DNA of 64,000 nucleotides, taken from positions 62,001-126,000 of the forward strand of contig CAJXPQ010000005.1 of NCBI GenBank assembly GCA_913058265.1, in the 5' to 3' direction. The notes under the pieces are model-generated. The model was given only the letters and a program-made list of their open reading frames with translations, searched no databases and was not told where the DNA came from. The DNA is from an uncultured Oligoflexia bacterium. GTDB lineage: Bacteria; Bdellovibrionota; Bacteriovoracia; Bacteriovoracales; Bacteriovoracaceae. A program made the position numbers and the translations under genes. Shown here one piece after another: positions 17,136 to 26,812 of the stretch. The stretch's first letter is position 1; each line of letters starts with the position of its first letter.

Positions 17136-18032
17136 TCAAGGGCAGTTAACTCCTGAGACAACTAAAAAGCTTACGGGACTAACGGACTCGAATGAAAAAG
17201 TACTCTCTTCAAGCACAAGGGCAGACTCATAAGTTTTCAAGTCGCCTAAAGAGCCTCTTAAAACGACAATGGCGTCCTTATCATTTAACTTTAAACTAAA
17301 CTTTTTTCCAGCTGGGTAATTTATAAGCTCCACCTGGAAATCTTTATGTTTTGCCAGAGTTATAATCTCTTCACTCTCAAAAAGATGACTCTTAGATGTT
17401 GTTAATAATTTTTGATTAAAATCTTCCGAAAAATTAAGCACGTCCCGAGCTTTATCTATATGAAGCTCACGGGGATTTCCATCTAGCCCCATACGATTCC
17501 AATCCCAAACTCGGTAAGTAATTCCTGAGCTTTGTTGAGCTTCGCAAACAGTTATACCCGACCCAATAGCATGAACAGTACCAGGAGGAATATAGAAGAA
17601 ATCACCAGAATTTACCTCTATGAAATTTAAAAATTTATCTACTGCCAACCCACTTGCAACGGCATTAAAAAATTCTTTTTTAGTCACACCTTTTTTAAAT
17701 CCTAAATAAATTCCGGCCCCTGGGTTTGCATCCAAAATAATCCAGCATTCTGTTTTTCCAGAAGCATTCTCATGTATGCGAGCATACTCATCATCTGGGT
17801 GAACTTGAATTGAGAGGTTAGCAGCTGTATCAATAAATTTAACCAGATATTTAAGTGAGCATAATGTACTTAAATCAATATCTCCCACTTTTGAAGATCC
17901 CTGACTTAAAGTAGAAACCTCCCAAGTTTCACCAACAGGGTTAGTTGAGTTAATACCTTTGGCGCGAGCCAGCCTGGATCCTCCCCAAACTGTTTCACTA
18001 ATAAATGGATTTAATTTAATAAGCTTTCCCAT
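17136..18032 (-). CDS. manA: Mannose-6-phosphate isomerase, class I
   Basis: It interconverts fructose-6-phosphate and mannose-6-phosphate, the entry to GDP-mannose. The zinc-binding cupin shows 'SIQVHPDD' (metal His), 'KTECWIIL' (Glu) and 'PPGTVHAIGSGI' (His), the Bacillus ManA arrangement of about 300-320 residues. 'LNPFISETVWGG' is the family's N-terminus, which supports the ATG at 18032. The frame extends 12 codons further to a TTG at 18068, and neither start has a clear ribosome binding site. ManC at 32788 carries the same pathway on. No phosphomannomutase is visible in the window. Confidence 0.9.
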   Translation of the reverse strand: MGKLIKLNPFISETVWGGSRLARAKGINSTNPVGETWEVSTLSQGSSKVGDIDLSTLCSLKYLVKFIDTAANLSIQVHPDDEYARIHENASGKTECWIILDANPGAGIYLGFKKGVTKKEFFNAVASGLAVDKFLNFIEVNSGDFFYIPPGTVHAIGSGITVCEAQQSSGITYRVWDWNRMGLDGNPRELHIDKARDVLNFSEDFNQKLLTTSKSHLFESEEIITLAKHKDFQVELINYPAGKKFSLKLNDKDAIVVLRGSLGDLKTYESALVLEESTFSFESVSPVSFLVVSGVNCP

Positions 18033-18132
18033 AGAAAAATAGTTTAACAAAAGTGTTACAATTCTCAAAGTTTCATTGCTAATAAACTAAATAAATAATA
18101 CACTAGTAGCTCAAAATGAAAGGCGATATATA

Positions 18133-21100
18133 GTGAATAAAATTCTCATACTAGATGGTGCCATGGGTACCATGATTCAAAAATATAATCTCACAGAAGA
18201 AGACTACCGGGGTGAAAGGTTCAAAGACTATCATATGTCTGTTAAAGGTAATAATGATCTTCTCTCCATAACTAAGCCTAGTGTTATCGAAGAAATTCAT
18301 CGAAACTTTCTAGAAGTTGGCGCCGACATTATAGAAACGAATACATTTTCGGGAACAACAATTGCCATGGCCGACTATGGTATGGAAGATATCGTTTTTG
18401 AGATGAATTTAGAGAGTGCGAAACTTGCTAGAAAAGTATGTGATGAATTCACGAAAAAAGATCCAACTAAACCAAGATATGTAGCAGGGTCTATAGGGCC
18501 TACTAATAGAACAGCGAGTATGTCTCCGGATGTAAATGATCCTGCCTTTAGAGCTGTCACCTATGATGATTTAGTCATTGCTTACAAACAACAAATCAAA
18601 GCACTTGTTGAGGGTGGCTCTGACTTTCTGCTAGTAGAGACGATATTTGATACCTTAAATGCAAAGGCGGCTTTATTTGCAATTCAAACATACTTTGAAG
18701 AAACAAATCAAAAACAATTACCTATTATGGTTTCAGGTACAATTACAGATGCTTCTGGAAGAACTCTATCCGGACAAACAGTTGAAGCTTTTCTTTATTC
18801 AATGTCACATATGAATCTCATGAGTATTGGTATAAATTGCGCCCTCGGTGCAGATCTTATGCGCCCTTATATTAAAACTCTTGCTGAAAAAGCTCCTTTC
18901 CAAATTTGTGTTTATCCAAATGCTGGATTACCAAATGAATTTGGAGAATACGATCAAAGCCCTGATGCTATGGCGTCAATTATCGAAGACTATTTAAAAG
19001 ATGGCTATATTAATATCATTGGTGGCTGTTGTGGAACTAGTTACGAGCATATAAAAGCGATTGCAGAAGCCGCAAAAAAATATCCTGCAAGAGTTGTCCC
19101 AGAGAAAAGTAAGCTTACTCATCTTTCAGGATTAGAACCGCTACTTATTACTCCTGAGCTAAACTTTATTAATATTGGTGAACGAACAAATATATCAGGC
19201 TCAATTCGTTTTAAAAAAATGATTTCAGAAGATCGTTATGAAGATGCTCTCGCCGTGGCAAAAGATCAAGTTGAAGGCGGAGCACAGATTCTAGATGTTA
19301 ATATGGATGATGGGATGATAGATGGTAAAGCCGCTATGGTTCGCTTTCTCAATTTAATTGCAAGTGAGCCCGACATTGCCAGAATTCCTATTATGGTTGA
19401 TTCCTCTAAATGGGAAATTATTGAAGCCGGCCTAAAGTGTGTTCAAGGTAAAGCCGTAGTAAATTCTATTTCCTTAAAAGAAGGCGAAGAAGAATTTATC
19501 AAACATGCCACGCTGGTAAAACAATATGGTGCAGCCGTAGTGGTGATGGCCTTTGATGAGTCAGGCCAGGCAGACACTTATGATAGAAGAATTGAAATTT
19601 GTGAAAGGGCCTATAGAATCCTAGTGGATAAGGTTCACTTCACTCCTCAAGATATTATTTTTGATCCCAATATATTGGCGATTGCCACAGGGATTGAAGA
19701 ACATAATAATTATGGTGTTGATTTCTTAAACGCCACTCGCTGGATAAAAGCAAACCTACCTCATGCCAAAATTTCCGGTGGGGTATCTAATCTCTCTTTT
19801 AGTTTTCGAGGAAATAATCCTGTAAGAGAGGCGATGCACTCGGTATTTCTCTACCATGCTATTCAAGAAGGCATGGACATGGGAATTGTGAACCCAGGAA
19901 TGCTTGAAGTATATGATGAAATCGAACCAAAACTTAGAGAATATTGTGAAGACGTTATTCTCAATAAGTCTCCCGATGCGACAGATAAACTTCTTGATTA
20001 TGCTCAAACAGTTGTGGGCTCAAAGAAAGAAAGAGTTGTAGATGATAGCTGGAGAAAAGAGCCTGTTGCCAAAAGACTGGCTCACTCTCTGGTAAAAGGG
20101 ATTACCGAATTTATTGACGTAGATGTAGAAGAAGCACGCCATAATTATGAGAAGCCTCTACATGTTATTGAAGGTCCTTTAATGGATGGAATGAATATTG
20201 TTGGTGAACTCTTTGGGGCAGGGAAAATGTTCTTACCTCAAGTCGTAAAATCTGCCAGAGTTATGAAAAAAGCCGTCACCATCCTAAATCCATATATTGA
20301 AAAAGAAAAAAACGGCGCCAGTTCATCTAACGGAAAGATACTAATGGCCACAGTTAAAGGTGATGTCCATGATATTGGTAAGAATATCGTATCTGTTGTA
20401 CTGGGATGTAATAATTTTGAAATAATAGATATGGGAGTCATGGTTCCTTGTGAAGATATTCTCAAAAAAGCAATTGAAGAGAACGTCGATATCATTGGCC
20501 TCTCAGGTCTTATCACACCGAGCCTAGATGAAATGGTCAATGTGGCCGAAGAGATGCAAAGACTAAATATGAAGATGCCGCTACTTATTGGAGGGGCAAC
20601 GACCAGTCGTGTTCACACAGCTGTAAAGATTGATCCAAAGTACAATGGAACTGTTGTGCATGTATCAGATGCTTCAAAGAGTGTTCCTGTAGCTCAAATG
20701 CTCATTACTGATACCAAAAAGATTCATGCTGACACTAAAGATCAATATGAAAAGATGCGTGAGAATCATTCTCTAGGTGCAACCTACGAGACAACTCCAA
20801 TAGAACTTGCGAGAGCAAATAAAACTCCCATCAATTGGGAAGAATCAGCTTTGCCAACTCCTAAAAAGCTTGGCATTACTGAGTTCAATGATATCCCTCT
20901 AAGTGAGCTTGTTGCTTTTATTGATTGGACTCCATTTTTCTCTGCCTGGAGATTAAAGGGGGCTTATCCAAAAATTCTAACAGATGAAAAGTATGGAGAA
21001 GAAGCAACCATATTATTTAACGAAGCACAGGTATACCTGAAAGAAATAGTAGACTCTGGCATTCAGCTAAACAAAGCCAAAGTAGGAATATTTCCGGCCA

Positions 21101-21762
21101 ATAGCCTTGGCGATGATATTCAAATATATAACGATAAAAAAGAAATTATTGAATCTCTTTGTATGCTTCGATCTCAAAGAAAAATGAAAGAGGTTGATTC
21201 ATACAATAGATGTCTTGCAGATTATATTGCTCCTCTAGAGTCAAAGAAAGATGATTATATTGGAGCCTTTGTTGTCACTACTGGTCTTGGACTAGAAAAA
21301 CTTCTAGTAAAGTACGAGAAGTTAGACGATGACTATGCACTCATAATGATAAAAAGTCTTGCGGACAGACTTGCAGAAGCCTTTGCAGAATATATGCATG
21401 CCAAAGTAAGAACTGAACTTTGGGGCTATAATTCAAATGAAGATTTAAGTGCCAGTGAGCTTATTAAAGAGAAATATATTGGAATTAGACCCGCTCCTGG
21501 TTACGCTGCATGCCCGGATCACTCAGAAAAACAAAAACTATTTAAGCTACTAGGTGCAGATTCAATTGATGTAAAATTAACTGAATCTTGCGCTATGCTA
21601 CCGGCTTCAAGTGTTAGTGGTTGGTACTTCTCTCACCCACAGGCTAAATACTTCAATGTTGGAAGAGTAGAAAAAGATCAAGTTTTGGACTATGCCAGCA
21701 GAAAGGGTTACACTGAAGTAGAAACTGAAAAATGGTTAAGATCAATTTTAAATTATAATTAA
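18133..21762 (+). CDS. metH: Cobalamin-dependent methionine synthase
   Basis: It transfers the methyl group of 5-methyltetrahydrofolate to homocysteine through cob(I)alamin. The 1209 residues contain all four modules in order: homocysteine domain (1-325) with zinc cysteines in '[11 protein letters not shown]' and 'GGCCGTS', pterin domain (from about 340, '[11 protein letters not shown]'), cobalamin domain with lower-ligand His746 in 'DVHDIGKNI', and the SAM-dependent reactivation domain ending with '[12 protein letters not shown]'. E. coli MetH has 1227 residues, so this is full length. The start is GTG at 18133, with an AAAGG site about ten bases upstream. MetF follows 10 bases later. Confidence 0.97.
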   Translation: MNKILILDGAMGTMIQKYNLTEEDYRGERFKDYHMSVKGNNDLLSITKPSVIEEIHRNFLEVGADIIETNTFSGTTIAMADYGMEDIVFEMNLESAKLARKVCDEFTKKDPTKPRYVAGSIGPTNRTASMSPDVNDPAFRAVTYDDLVIAYKQQIKALVEGGSDFLLVETIFDTLNAKAALFAIQTYFEETNQKQLPIMVSGTITDASGRTLSGQTVEAFLYSMSHMNLMSIGINCALGADLMRPYIKTLAEKAPFQICVYPNAGLPNEFGEYDQSPDAMASIIEDYLKDGYINIIGGCCGTSYEHIKAIAEAAKKYPARVVPEKSKLTHLSGLEPLLITPELNFINIGERTNISGSIRFKKMISEDRYEDALAVAKDQVEGGAQILDVNMDDGMIDGKAAMVRFLNLIASEPDIARIPIMVDSSKWEIIEAGLKCVQGKAVVNSISLKEGEEEFIKHATLVKQYGAAVVVMAFDESGQADTYDRRIEICERAYRILVDKVHFTPQDIIFDPNILAIATGIEEHNNYGVDFLNATRWIKANLPHAKISGGVSNLSFSFRGNNPVREAMHSVFLYHAIQEGMDMGIVNPGMLEVYDEIEPKLREYCEDVILNKSPDATDKLLDYAQTVVGSKKERVVDDSWRKEPVAKRLAHSLVKGITEFIDVDVEEARHNYEKPLHVIEGPLMDGMNIVGELFGAGKMFLPQVVKSARVMKKAVTILNPYIEKEKNGASSSNGKILMATVKGDVHDIGKNIVSVVLGCNNFEIIDMGVMVPCEDILKKAIEENVDIIGLSGLITPSLDEMVNVAEEMQRLNMKMPLLIGGATTSRVHTAVKIDPKYNGTVVHVSDASKSVPVAQMLITDTKKIHADTKDQYEKMRENHSLGATYETTPIELARANKTPINWEESALPTPKKLGITEFNDIPLSELVAFIDWTPFFSAWRLKGAYPKILTDEKYGEEATILFNEAQVYLKEIVDSGIQLNKAKVGIFPANSLGDDIQIYNDKKEIIESLCMLRSQRKMKEVDSYNRCLADYIAPLESKKDDYIGAFVVTTGLGLEKLLVKYEKLDDDYALIMIKSLADRLAEAFAEYMHAKVRTELWGYNSNEDLSASELIKEKYIGIRPAPGYAACPDHSEKQKLFKLLGADSIDVKLTESCAMLPASSVSGWYFSHPQAKYFNVGRVEKDQVLDYASRKGYTEVETEKWLRSILNYN

Positions 21763-21772
21763 AGGGTTACTG

Positions 21773-22732
21773 ATGACTAAGGTTGTTGATCATATAAAAA
21801 AAGCAAATGGAAAGACCTTATTTTCCATTGAGATCCTACCTCCAATGAAGGGACAAGGGATTCAGAATCTCTTTAATCAAATTGAACCTTTAATGGAATT
21901 TGATCCTAAGTTTATCGATGTGACTTATCACCGTGAAGAGTATGTCTACAAGAAGCGTGAGCAGGGACTATTAGAAAAAGTAGCTATTCGAAAGCGTCCT
22001 GGGACGGTTGGAATATGTGCCGCCCTGATGAATAAGTTTCATGTTGATACTATTCCTCATATTATATGTGGTGGTTTTACTAAAGAAGAGACAGAGAATG
22101 CCCTTATTGATCTCCAGTTTCTAGGTATTGATAATATTCTTGCTATTAGAGGTGATGCCATTAAATCGGAATCAAGGTTTACTCCCACTCCTGGTGGACA
22201 TCATTACGCCTCAGATTTAATAGAACAAATCACAAAAATGAATAGTGGGAACTATTTAAATCAAGAAGTTGAGAACGCTTTTGCCACAGATTTTTGTGTG
22301 GGAATTGCTGGTTATCCTGAAAAACATTTTGAAGCTCCAAACTTTCATACTGATTTAAAATATCTTAAAAAGAAAGTTGATCTGGGCGCAGAGTATATTG
22401 TGACACAGATGTTCTTTGACAATACTAAGTACTTTGCCTTTGTAGATGAGTGTAGAGCAGCTGGAATCAATGTCCCCATAATTCCAGGTCTCAAGTCTCT
22501 TTCCACTTTAAGCCAACTGACAGTACTACCAAGTATTTTTCATATTGATCTTCCAGAAGATCTTGTGGCCGCCGCTGAAAAGTGTAAAAATAATTCAGAA
22601 GTTAAGCAAGTGGGAATTGAATGGGCAATAGCTCAATCTAAAGAGCTAAAAGAAAAAGGTGCTCCATGTCTGCACTACTATGCCATGACGAAAAGTGATA
22701 ATATCGTTCAAATTGCAAAAGAGGTTTTTTAA
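21773..22732 (+). CDS. metF: Methylenetetrahydrofolate reductase
   Basis: It reduces 5,10-methylene- to 5-methyltetrahydrofolate with FAD and so supplies the methyl donor for the adjacent MetH. The 319-residue barrel shows 'FSIEILPPMKG' (catalytic Glu region), 'DVTYHRE', 'NILAIRGD' and 'ADFCVGIAGYPEKH'-type segments ('DFCVGIAGYPEKH'), then 'QMFFDN', all standard MetF blocks. It sits 10 bases after metH, and its stop is followed by one base and the start of the next gene, so all three are co-transcribed. Confidence 0.95.
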   Translation: MTKVVDHIKKANGKTLFSIEILPPMKGQGIQNLFNQIEPLMEFDPKFIDVTYHREEYVYKKREQGLLEKVAIRKRPGTVGICAALMNKFHVDTIPHIICGGFTKEETENALIDLQFLGIDNILAIRGDAIKSESRFTPTPGGHHYASDLIEQITKMNSGNYLNQEVENAFATDFCVGIAGYPEKHFEAPNFHTDLKYLKKKVDLGAEYIVTQMFFDNTKYFAFVDECRAAGINVPIIPGLKSLSTLSQLTVLPSIFHIDLPEDLVAAAEKCKNNSEVKQVGIEWAIAQSKELKEKGAPCLHYYAMTKSDNIVQIAKEVF

Positions 22733-22733
22733 T

Positions 22734-23462
22734 ATGCTTCCCTTCCATCAGGCCTTATTAATAGTTCCGACATATAATGAAATCGATAATGTTGAAAAGA
22801 TGTTAAAGATTCTTACAAGCCTTTATGACACTTTAAACATCCTTATTATTGATGACGGCTCACCAGATGGCACTGCCGATATCGTAAAAAAATATCAGCA
22901 ATCAAATGAAAAGATTCATCTTATTGAGAGATCAGGAAAGCTAGGTCTTGGAACAGCTTATATCACTGGTTTTAGATGGGCGCTTGAAAGAGACTATAAA
23001 TTTGTATTTGAGATGGACTGTGACTTTTCTCATGACCCTAAAGACCTCCCCTCACTATTAGAGGCAGCACAGAAAAATGATTTAGTTATTGGTTCAAGAT
23101 ATATAGATGGTATTAGAATTATCAATTGGCCCTTTCATCGGTTACTACTATCCTACTGTGCCTCAATCTATACACGGGTTATAACTGGTATTGATGTGCT
23201 AGATGTTACAGGTGGATTTAAGTGTTTTACAAGAAAGGCGCTGGAAAGCTTAAACTTAGATAATGTCATCTCTAATGGATACTCCTTTCAAGTTGAGCTT
23301 AATTATAAAGTTTGGTCTAAAGGACTTTCTGTAAAAGAAGTTCCTATTATTTTTACCGAAAGACGAGACGGGGAATCAAAAATGCATGGTGGAATTGTAA
23401 AAGAAGCCATCTTTGCAGTGATCATGCTTAGAGTAAGAAAAATATTTGGAACCCTACACTAA
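22734..23462 (+). CDS. Polyprenol-phosphate mannose synthase-like glycosyltransferase (DPM1-type GT2)
   Basis: A 242-residue soluble GT-A enzyme without a membrane tail, like the DPM1/Ppm1 branch. It has 'LIVPTYNEIDNV' at the N-terminus, 'IIDDGSPDGT' for donor binding, 'FEMDCDFSHDP' (the catalytic metal-binding aspartates) and 'DVTGGFKCFTRKAL' with 'GYSFQVELNYK', the classic DPM1 signature. It would move mannose from GDP-mannose to polyprenyl phosphate. The start is taken at 22734, one base after the metF stop, with AGAGG nine bases upstream. An in-frame ATG at 22695 lies inside metF. Confidence 0.88.
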   Translation: MLPFHQALLIVPTYNEIDNVEKMLKILTSLYDTLNILIIDDGSPDGTADIVKKYQQSNEKIHLIERSGKLGLGTAYITGFRWALERDYKFVFEMDCDFSHDPKDLPSLLEAAQKNDLVIGSRYIDGIRIINWPFHRLLLSYCASIYTRVITGIDVLDVTGGFKCFTRKALESLNLDNVISNGYSFQVELNYKVWSKGLSVKEVPIIFTERRDGESKMHGGIVKEAIFAVIMLRVRKIFGTLH

Positions 23463-24055
23463 TGCTCAGTTTAATTAATACTCTTGATACTAATCTTTTT
23501 TTATTTCTAAACGGATTACACTCTCCATTATGGGATAAGATAATGCTTGAGATTTCATATAACAAATATGGATTTCTCGCTCTCATAATTTTTCTGAGTT
23601 ACCTTGGGTTTAAAAAGTACAAAAAACAGTTTTTCCTTGGATTCTTTTTCTTACTGGTTTCATTCGGGTTGAGTGACTCTATTTCAACAAGAGTTTTTAA
23701 AGACAATATTAAAAGACTAAGACCTTGTCATGAAAAAGTCTTGGCGCCACAAGTTCATCTAGCGGGACAAAAATGTTGGGGAGGAAAGTTTGGTTTTGTT
23801 TCTTCTCATGCGGCAAATAGCTTCGCTATTATTACTTTTTTCTGGTTAATGCTAAGAAGAGAGCACTCTTGGCTCAAATGGTTTTATCTACATGCAGCTG
23901 TAATTGGTTACTCAAGAATCTATTTGGCCAAGCATTACCCTCTCGATATTTTCTTTGGAGCAATACTTGGTATTTTATGTGGCTTAGCTGGTTACAAGCT
24001 ATTTACTTCTGCTCTTGCCCGTTGGTGGCCACAGTCTTCAAATCAACATGGATAG
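23462..24055 (+). CDS. PAP2-family membrane phosphatase
   Basis: A 197-residue protein with about five membrane helices and the three-part PAP2 phosphatase signature: 'KDNIKRLRPC' (K-x6-R-P), 'SSHAANSFA' (P/S-S-H) and 'SRIYLAKHYPLDIFFG' (S-R-x5-H-x3-D). It would hydrolyse a lipid or isoprenyl (di)phosphate at the membrane, for example recycling undecaprenyl diphosphate or dephosphorylating a lipid. Its ATG overlaps the stop of the mannose synthase-like gene (TAATG). Its last 53 bases overlap the converging gene on the other strand. Confidence 0.9.
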   Translation: MLSLINTLDTNLFLFLNGLHSPLWDKIMLEISYNKYGFLALIIFLSYLGFKKYKKQFFLGFFFLLVSFGLSDSISTRVFKDNIKRLRPCHEKVLAPQVHLAGQKCWGGKFGFVSSHAANSFAIITFFWLMLRREHSWLKWFYLHAAVIGYSRIYLAKHYPLDIFFGAILGILCGLAGYKLFTSALARWWPQSSNQHG

Positions 24056-24887
24056 TACTACCTTTAACGGTCACTCCATCTAACTCAAGTCTTTTTATTT
24101 GCTTCAGCAATGTCTTTTTTATTGAGAATATTCCCAATTTTGCTTTTAAAAGAAAAATATCAATTTTGGTATTATCTTTATTGCTAGTCATTTTACCACC
24201 AACTCTCAGCCAAAGATTTATGTATGAGTCGATAAGAGCTTTACCATCGAATATTCCATCCTTAACTCTATAGTCCACTTTGCGTACGATCATAGGAATT
24301 TCAAGGGACTGCCCTCTTCTTTGTATTTCATTTATCTCTACAGTTTGCGCCGGATTCTCAGTTCTCATATCATCAAAGATAATGTCCTCGAAAGCTGCAA
24401 AGGTCATTTTTCTAATCAGTAAACTCGCGTTTAGAATCAATCCGTCTACAACAGAGATATCTTCATCGTCTTGGGTAGGAATATTTCTAACGTCTGTTTC
24501 GACATAAAGCTCTTCAAGGTGGTACTTTTTAGGATCAATATATAGATCAAATTCGTCACTACTAATTGTAAATAGCTTATCTGTTGATTGGATATCGAGA
24601 TCCTTAAATGAAAAAGCTTTAAAGACATTCAAGAAACTAAAGTCAAAGTCTAATTCAACTCTTGTACTAGGGTCACTAATCACAAGGTTCTTTTCTTGTT
24701 TATTAAATTTTACATCAATATTTTCATGTGAGATTCGCACTTTAGGTAATTTATATGAAGCTTTCAGCGCATACGCCGTGCCATTACCATCAAGATAATC
24801 TCCACTGATATTCTTCACATCAATAATGGGAAAAGCCGCAAGTGCTGAATTAATTGTTATACTTAAGATCATTAAAATTTTCATCAT
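24003..24887 (-). CDS. Secreted protein of unknown function
   Basis: The 294 residues start with a signal peptide (residues 1-17, ending 'NSALA'). The mature protein is rich in beta-prone segments and resembles a repetitive lipid-transport or AsmA/LptC-like beta structure only in general style. No motif is recognised. It follows the DCC-family gene by 5 bases and is third in an operon that begins with the M14 carboxypeptidase. The 3' end overlaps the PAP2 gene on the opposite strand by 53 bases. Confidence 0.55.
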   Translation of the reverse strand: MMKILMILSITINSALAAFPIIDVKNISGDYLDGNGTAYALKASYKLPKVRISHENIDVKFNKQEKNLVISDPSTRVELDFDFSFLNVFKAFSFKDLDIQSTDKLFTISSDEFDLYIDPKKYHLEELYVETDVRNIPTQDDEDISVVDGLILNASLLIRKMTFAAFEDIIFDDMRTENPAQTVEINEIQRRGQSLEIPMIVRKVDYRVKDGIFDGKALIDSYINLWLRVGGKMTSNKDNTKIDIFLLKAKLGIFSIKKTLLKQIKRLELDGVTVKGSTIHVDLKTVATNGQEQK

Positions 24888-24892
24888 TACCT

Positions 24893-25264
24893 CTACGCTT
24901 TACGTCCCTTTGTACCACATCGAAAACATCCATGCTTTTTCATTTGTCTCATTGTATTCAGCTGGCCATAGAAAGCCTTAGCTGCTTTTTGTGTGGCCTC
25001 ATTATCTAATAGCCAAGCAAACTTTTTCACTGCAGGAAAATGCTTAAGCAGCTCTGTTATAACTTCACCGCCGCGGTAAACCTTTCCTTCATTGATAAGA
25101 TGGACTTCCTCTTCACAGTCTTCTTGATTTAGTTCTGGATATTCAAGGTAGACTGCAGGATCTGTCACAGCAAAAAACTGAATTTTGTTTTCAATATCAA
25201 GAAGTTCAAGGCCCTTCTTAAAACGCGAGCACATTGAACACTCATTATCGTATATAAGTATCAT
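24893..25264 (-). CDS. DCC-family (DUF393) thiol-disulfide oxidoreductase-like protein
   Basis: A 123-residue protein opening with 'LIYDNECSMCSRF', the D-x-x-C-x-x-C block that names the DCC (DUF393) family, in a thioredoxin-like fold. A second CxxC ('CFRCG') near the C-terminus could bind a metal or form another redox pair. Members are presumed redox proteins, but their substrates are unknown. It overlaps the carboxypeptidase stop by one base. Confidence 0.8.
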   Translation of the reverse strand: MILIYDNECSMCSRFKKGLELLDIENKIQFFAVTDPAVYLEYPELNQEDCEEEVHLINEGKVYRGGEVITELLKHFPAVKKFAWLLDNEATQKAAKAFYGQLNTMRQMKKHGCFRCGTKGRKA

Positions 25265-26694
25265 TATAGGCTTATATCTAGAGTTTGTAGTTTAGCGCCA
25301 ATACTAATTCTCTCTTTGGCGATAATCTTATCAGCAACAACAAAATGAAGATCATAATCACCTGGGTTTAACACCAAATGATACATTCCTGTTTTATGTC
25401 CAACATAAGACTGAAAACTCTCTGTCTGACCTGAATTCAAAATTTCTACTTTAAAATCACTCACAATGGCTTTATTCATTGTAAACTGACCTCTAACACC
25501 ACTTTCTTCTAGACGTGTAAGTAAGTGCTGCCATCCAGCTCTATTCTTAATAACAGTCTTATCTCTCCACTTAGCATAACTTGGTTGAAACCCTTCTTTA
25601 TTAGAGTTCAATTCAATGACAAAAGGAATAACCTGATAAGCATCATACATCCAATCGATATCACCACCATCAGCATTGTAGAGTAATTCCCATGCAGTAC
25701 CTGCAGTATAGTTTAGCTTTTTACCAATCTCTTTTCCTATTTTTTCAACAACTTCCTGTGTTGGTGTTCTTTCTGGTGAACAGCCAAAAGGATAGATAAC
25801 AAGTTCTGAGTATGAATGATAAGATATATCAAATACAGGTCTAACGTTTGCAATAAAATTCATCATCGCTTGAGTCTCAGGTTCTGATGCAGGATCCGGA
25901 CCTCTATAAGTTTGAGAGCTTCTCCAACCACTAGATCCGTTACACTTATTCCAACCCGAAGGATAGTTTCTATTGAGGTCGACTCCGTATCCACCTTGAT
26001 TATTTTTTCTCCACCACTTATCTTTAGTCCACATTTTATTGTTTCCATCAACATTAAACATTGGCATAACCCAAATCTCGTATGAATCAACCCACTTAGT
26101 GATTTGAGTATCGTTTCCATATCCACTCAATAGAGTTTCCATAATATCAATTGCCACCTCTGGTCCCATAACTTCTCTTGCATGGTGCATGGAATTGAAT
26201 AGAACTGCAGGTTCTGAAGATTCATCAATATCTGCATTATCAGAAATTTTTACTGCCCAGATATCACGCCCTTCTACGGACTTACCTATAGAGATTCTTT
26301 TGGTTAAATTTGGAAATTTATTAGCAAAATCTAGAGTCAATTGCTCTATCTCTTCTGGATTTCTATATTCTTCGTCAGGGCCCTTACTAATTCCCTTAAC
26401 TTCACGAATTTTAAGTTCAATTCCTTCCTTGACTAGATTTTTATAGTCGTAGTCATTAATCAGAACATCAATCTCGTTTGTCTTCATATTTACACCGGCA
26501 ATATCGATTTCTAGATGATGTAGTTTTTCAAACACAGGCTTAAATACTTTTGCTTTTATTGAAGCAATAAACTTCCAGTCTTTTTGAAAAATAGGGTTAT
26601 GATTTGCATGATTTGGTGATGCTATCGCTATCGAGCTTGTTAACATCATGGCAGCTGCTAAAATAGTGCTCACTTTTTTAAGATTACTAAACAT
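25264..26694 (-). CDS. Secreted M14 zinc carboxypeptidase
   Basis: A 476-residue exported peptidase. A signal peptide (about 1-25, ending 'SIAIAS') and a pro-like region (to about 110) precede the carboxypeptidase A-type catalytic domain. Zinc ligands are in 'NSMHHAREVMGPE' (H-x-x-E) and 'ISYHSYSELVIYP' (His); 'DLNRNYP' holds the substrate-binding Arg, and 'IPFVIELNSNKEG' the catalytic Glu. The last 80 residues look like a beta-sandwich. It would trim C-terminal residues from external or periplasmic peptides, which suits a predatory or scavenging bacterium. It is the first gene of the operon with the DCC and unknown secreted genes. Confidence 0.93.
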   Translation of the reverse strand: MFSNLKKVSTILAAAMMLTSSIAIASPNHANHNPIFQKDWKFIASIKAKVFKPVFEKLHHLEIDIAGVNMKTNEIDVLINDYDYKNLVKEGIELKIREVKGISKGPDEEYRNPEEIEQLTLDFANKFPNLTKRISIGKSVEGRDIWAVKISDNADIDESSEPAVLFNSMHHAREVMGPEVAIDIMETLLSGYGNDTQITKWVDSYEIWVMPMFNVDGNNKMWTKDKWWRKNNQGGYGVDLNRNYPSGWNKCNGSSGWRSSQTYRGPDPASEPETQAMMNFIANVRPVFDISYHSYSELVIYPFGCSPERTPTQEVVEKIGKEIGKKLNYTAGTAWELLYNADGGDIDWMYDAYQVIPFVIELNSNKEGFQPSYAKWRDKTVIKNRAGWQHLLTRLEESGVRGQFTMNKAIVSDFKVEILNSGQTESFQSYVGHKTGMYHLVLNPGDYDLHFVVADKIIAKERISIGAKLQTLDISL

Positions 26695-26812
26695 ATAACT
26701 CTCCCGTCCGTGGAATTAATAATTAACTCTCCTAGGACAACAAAATAAATTTAAAGAGTAAATGTTTATTTGTTATTAAGAACTTACATGAAAAACCAAG
26801 TTTGTCAGTTGT

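Noticed and set aside
18069-18132. Possible SAM or cobalamin riboswitch before metH
   Set aside because: Only 64 bases separate manA and metH and no conserved riboswitch box or terminator-like hairpin is present.
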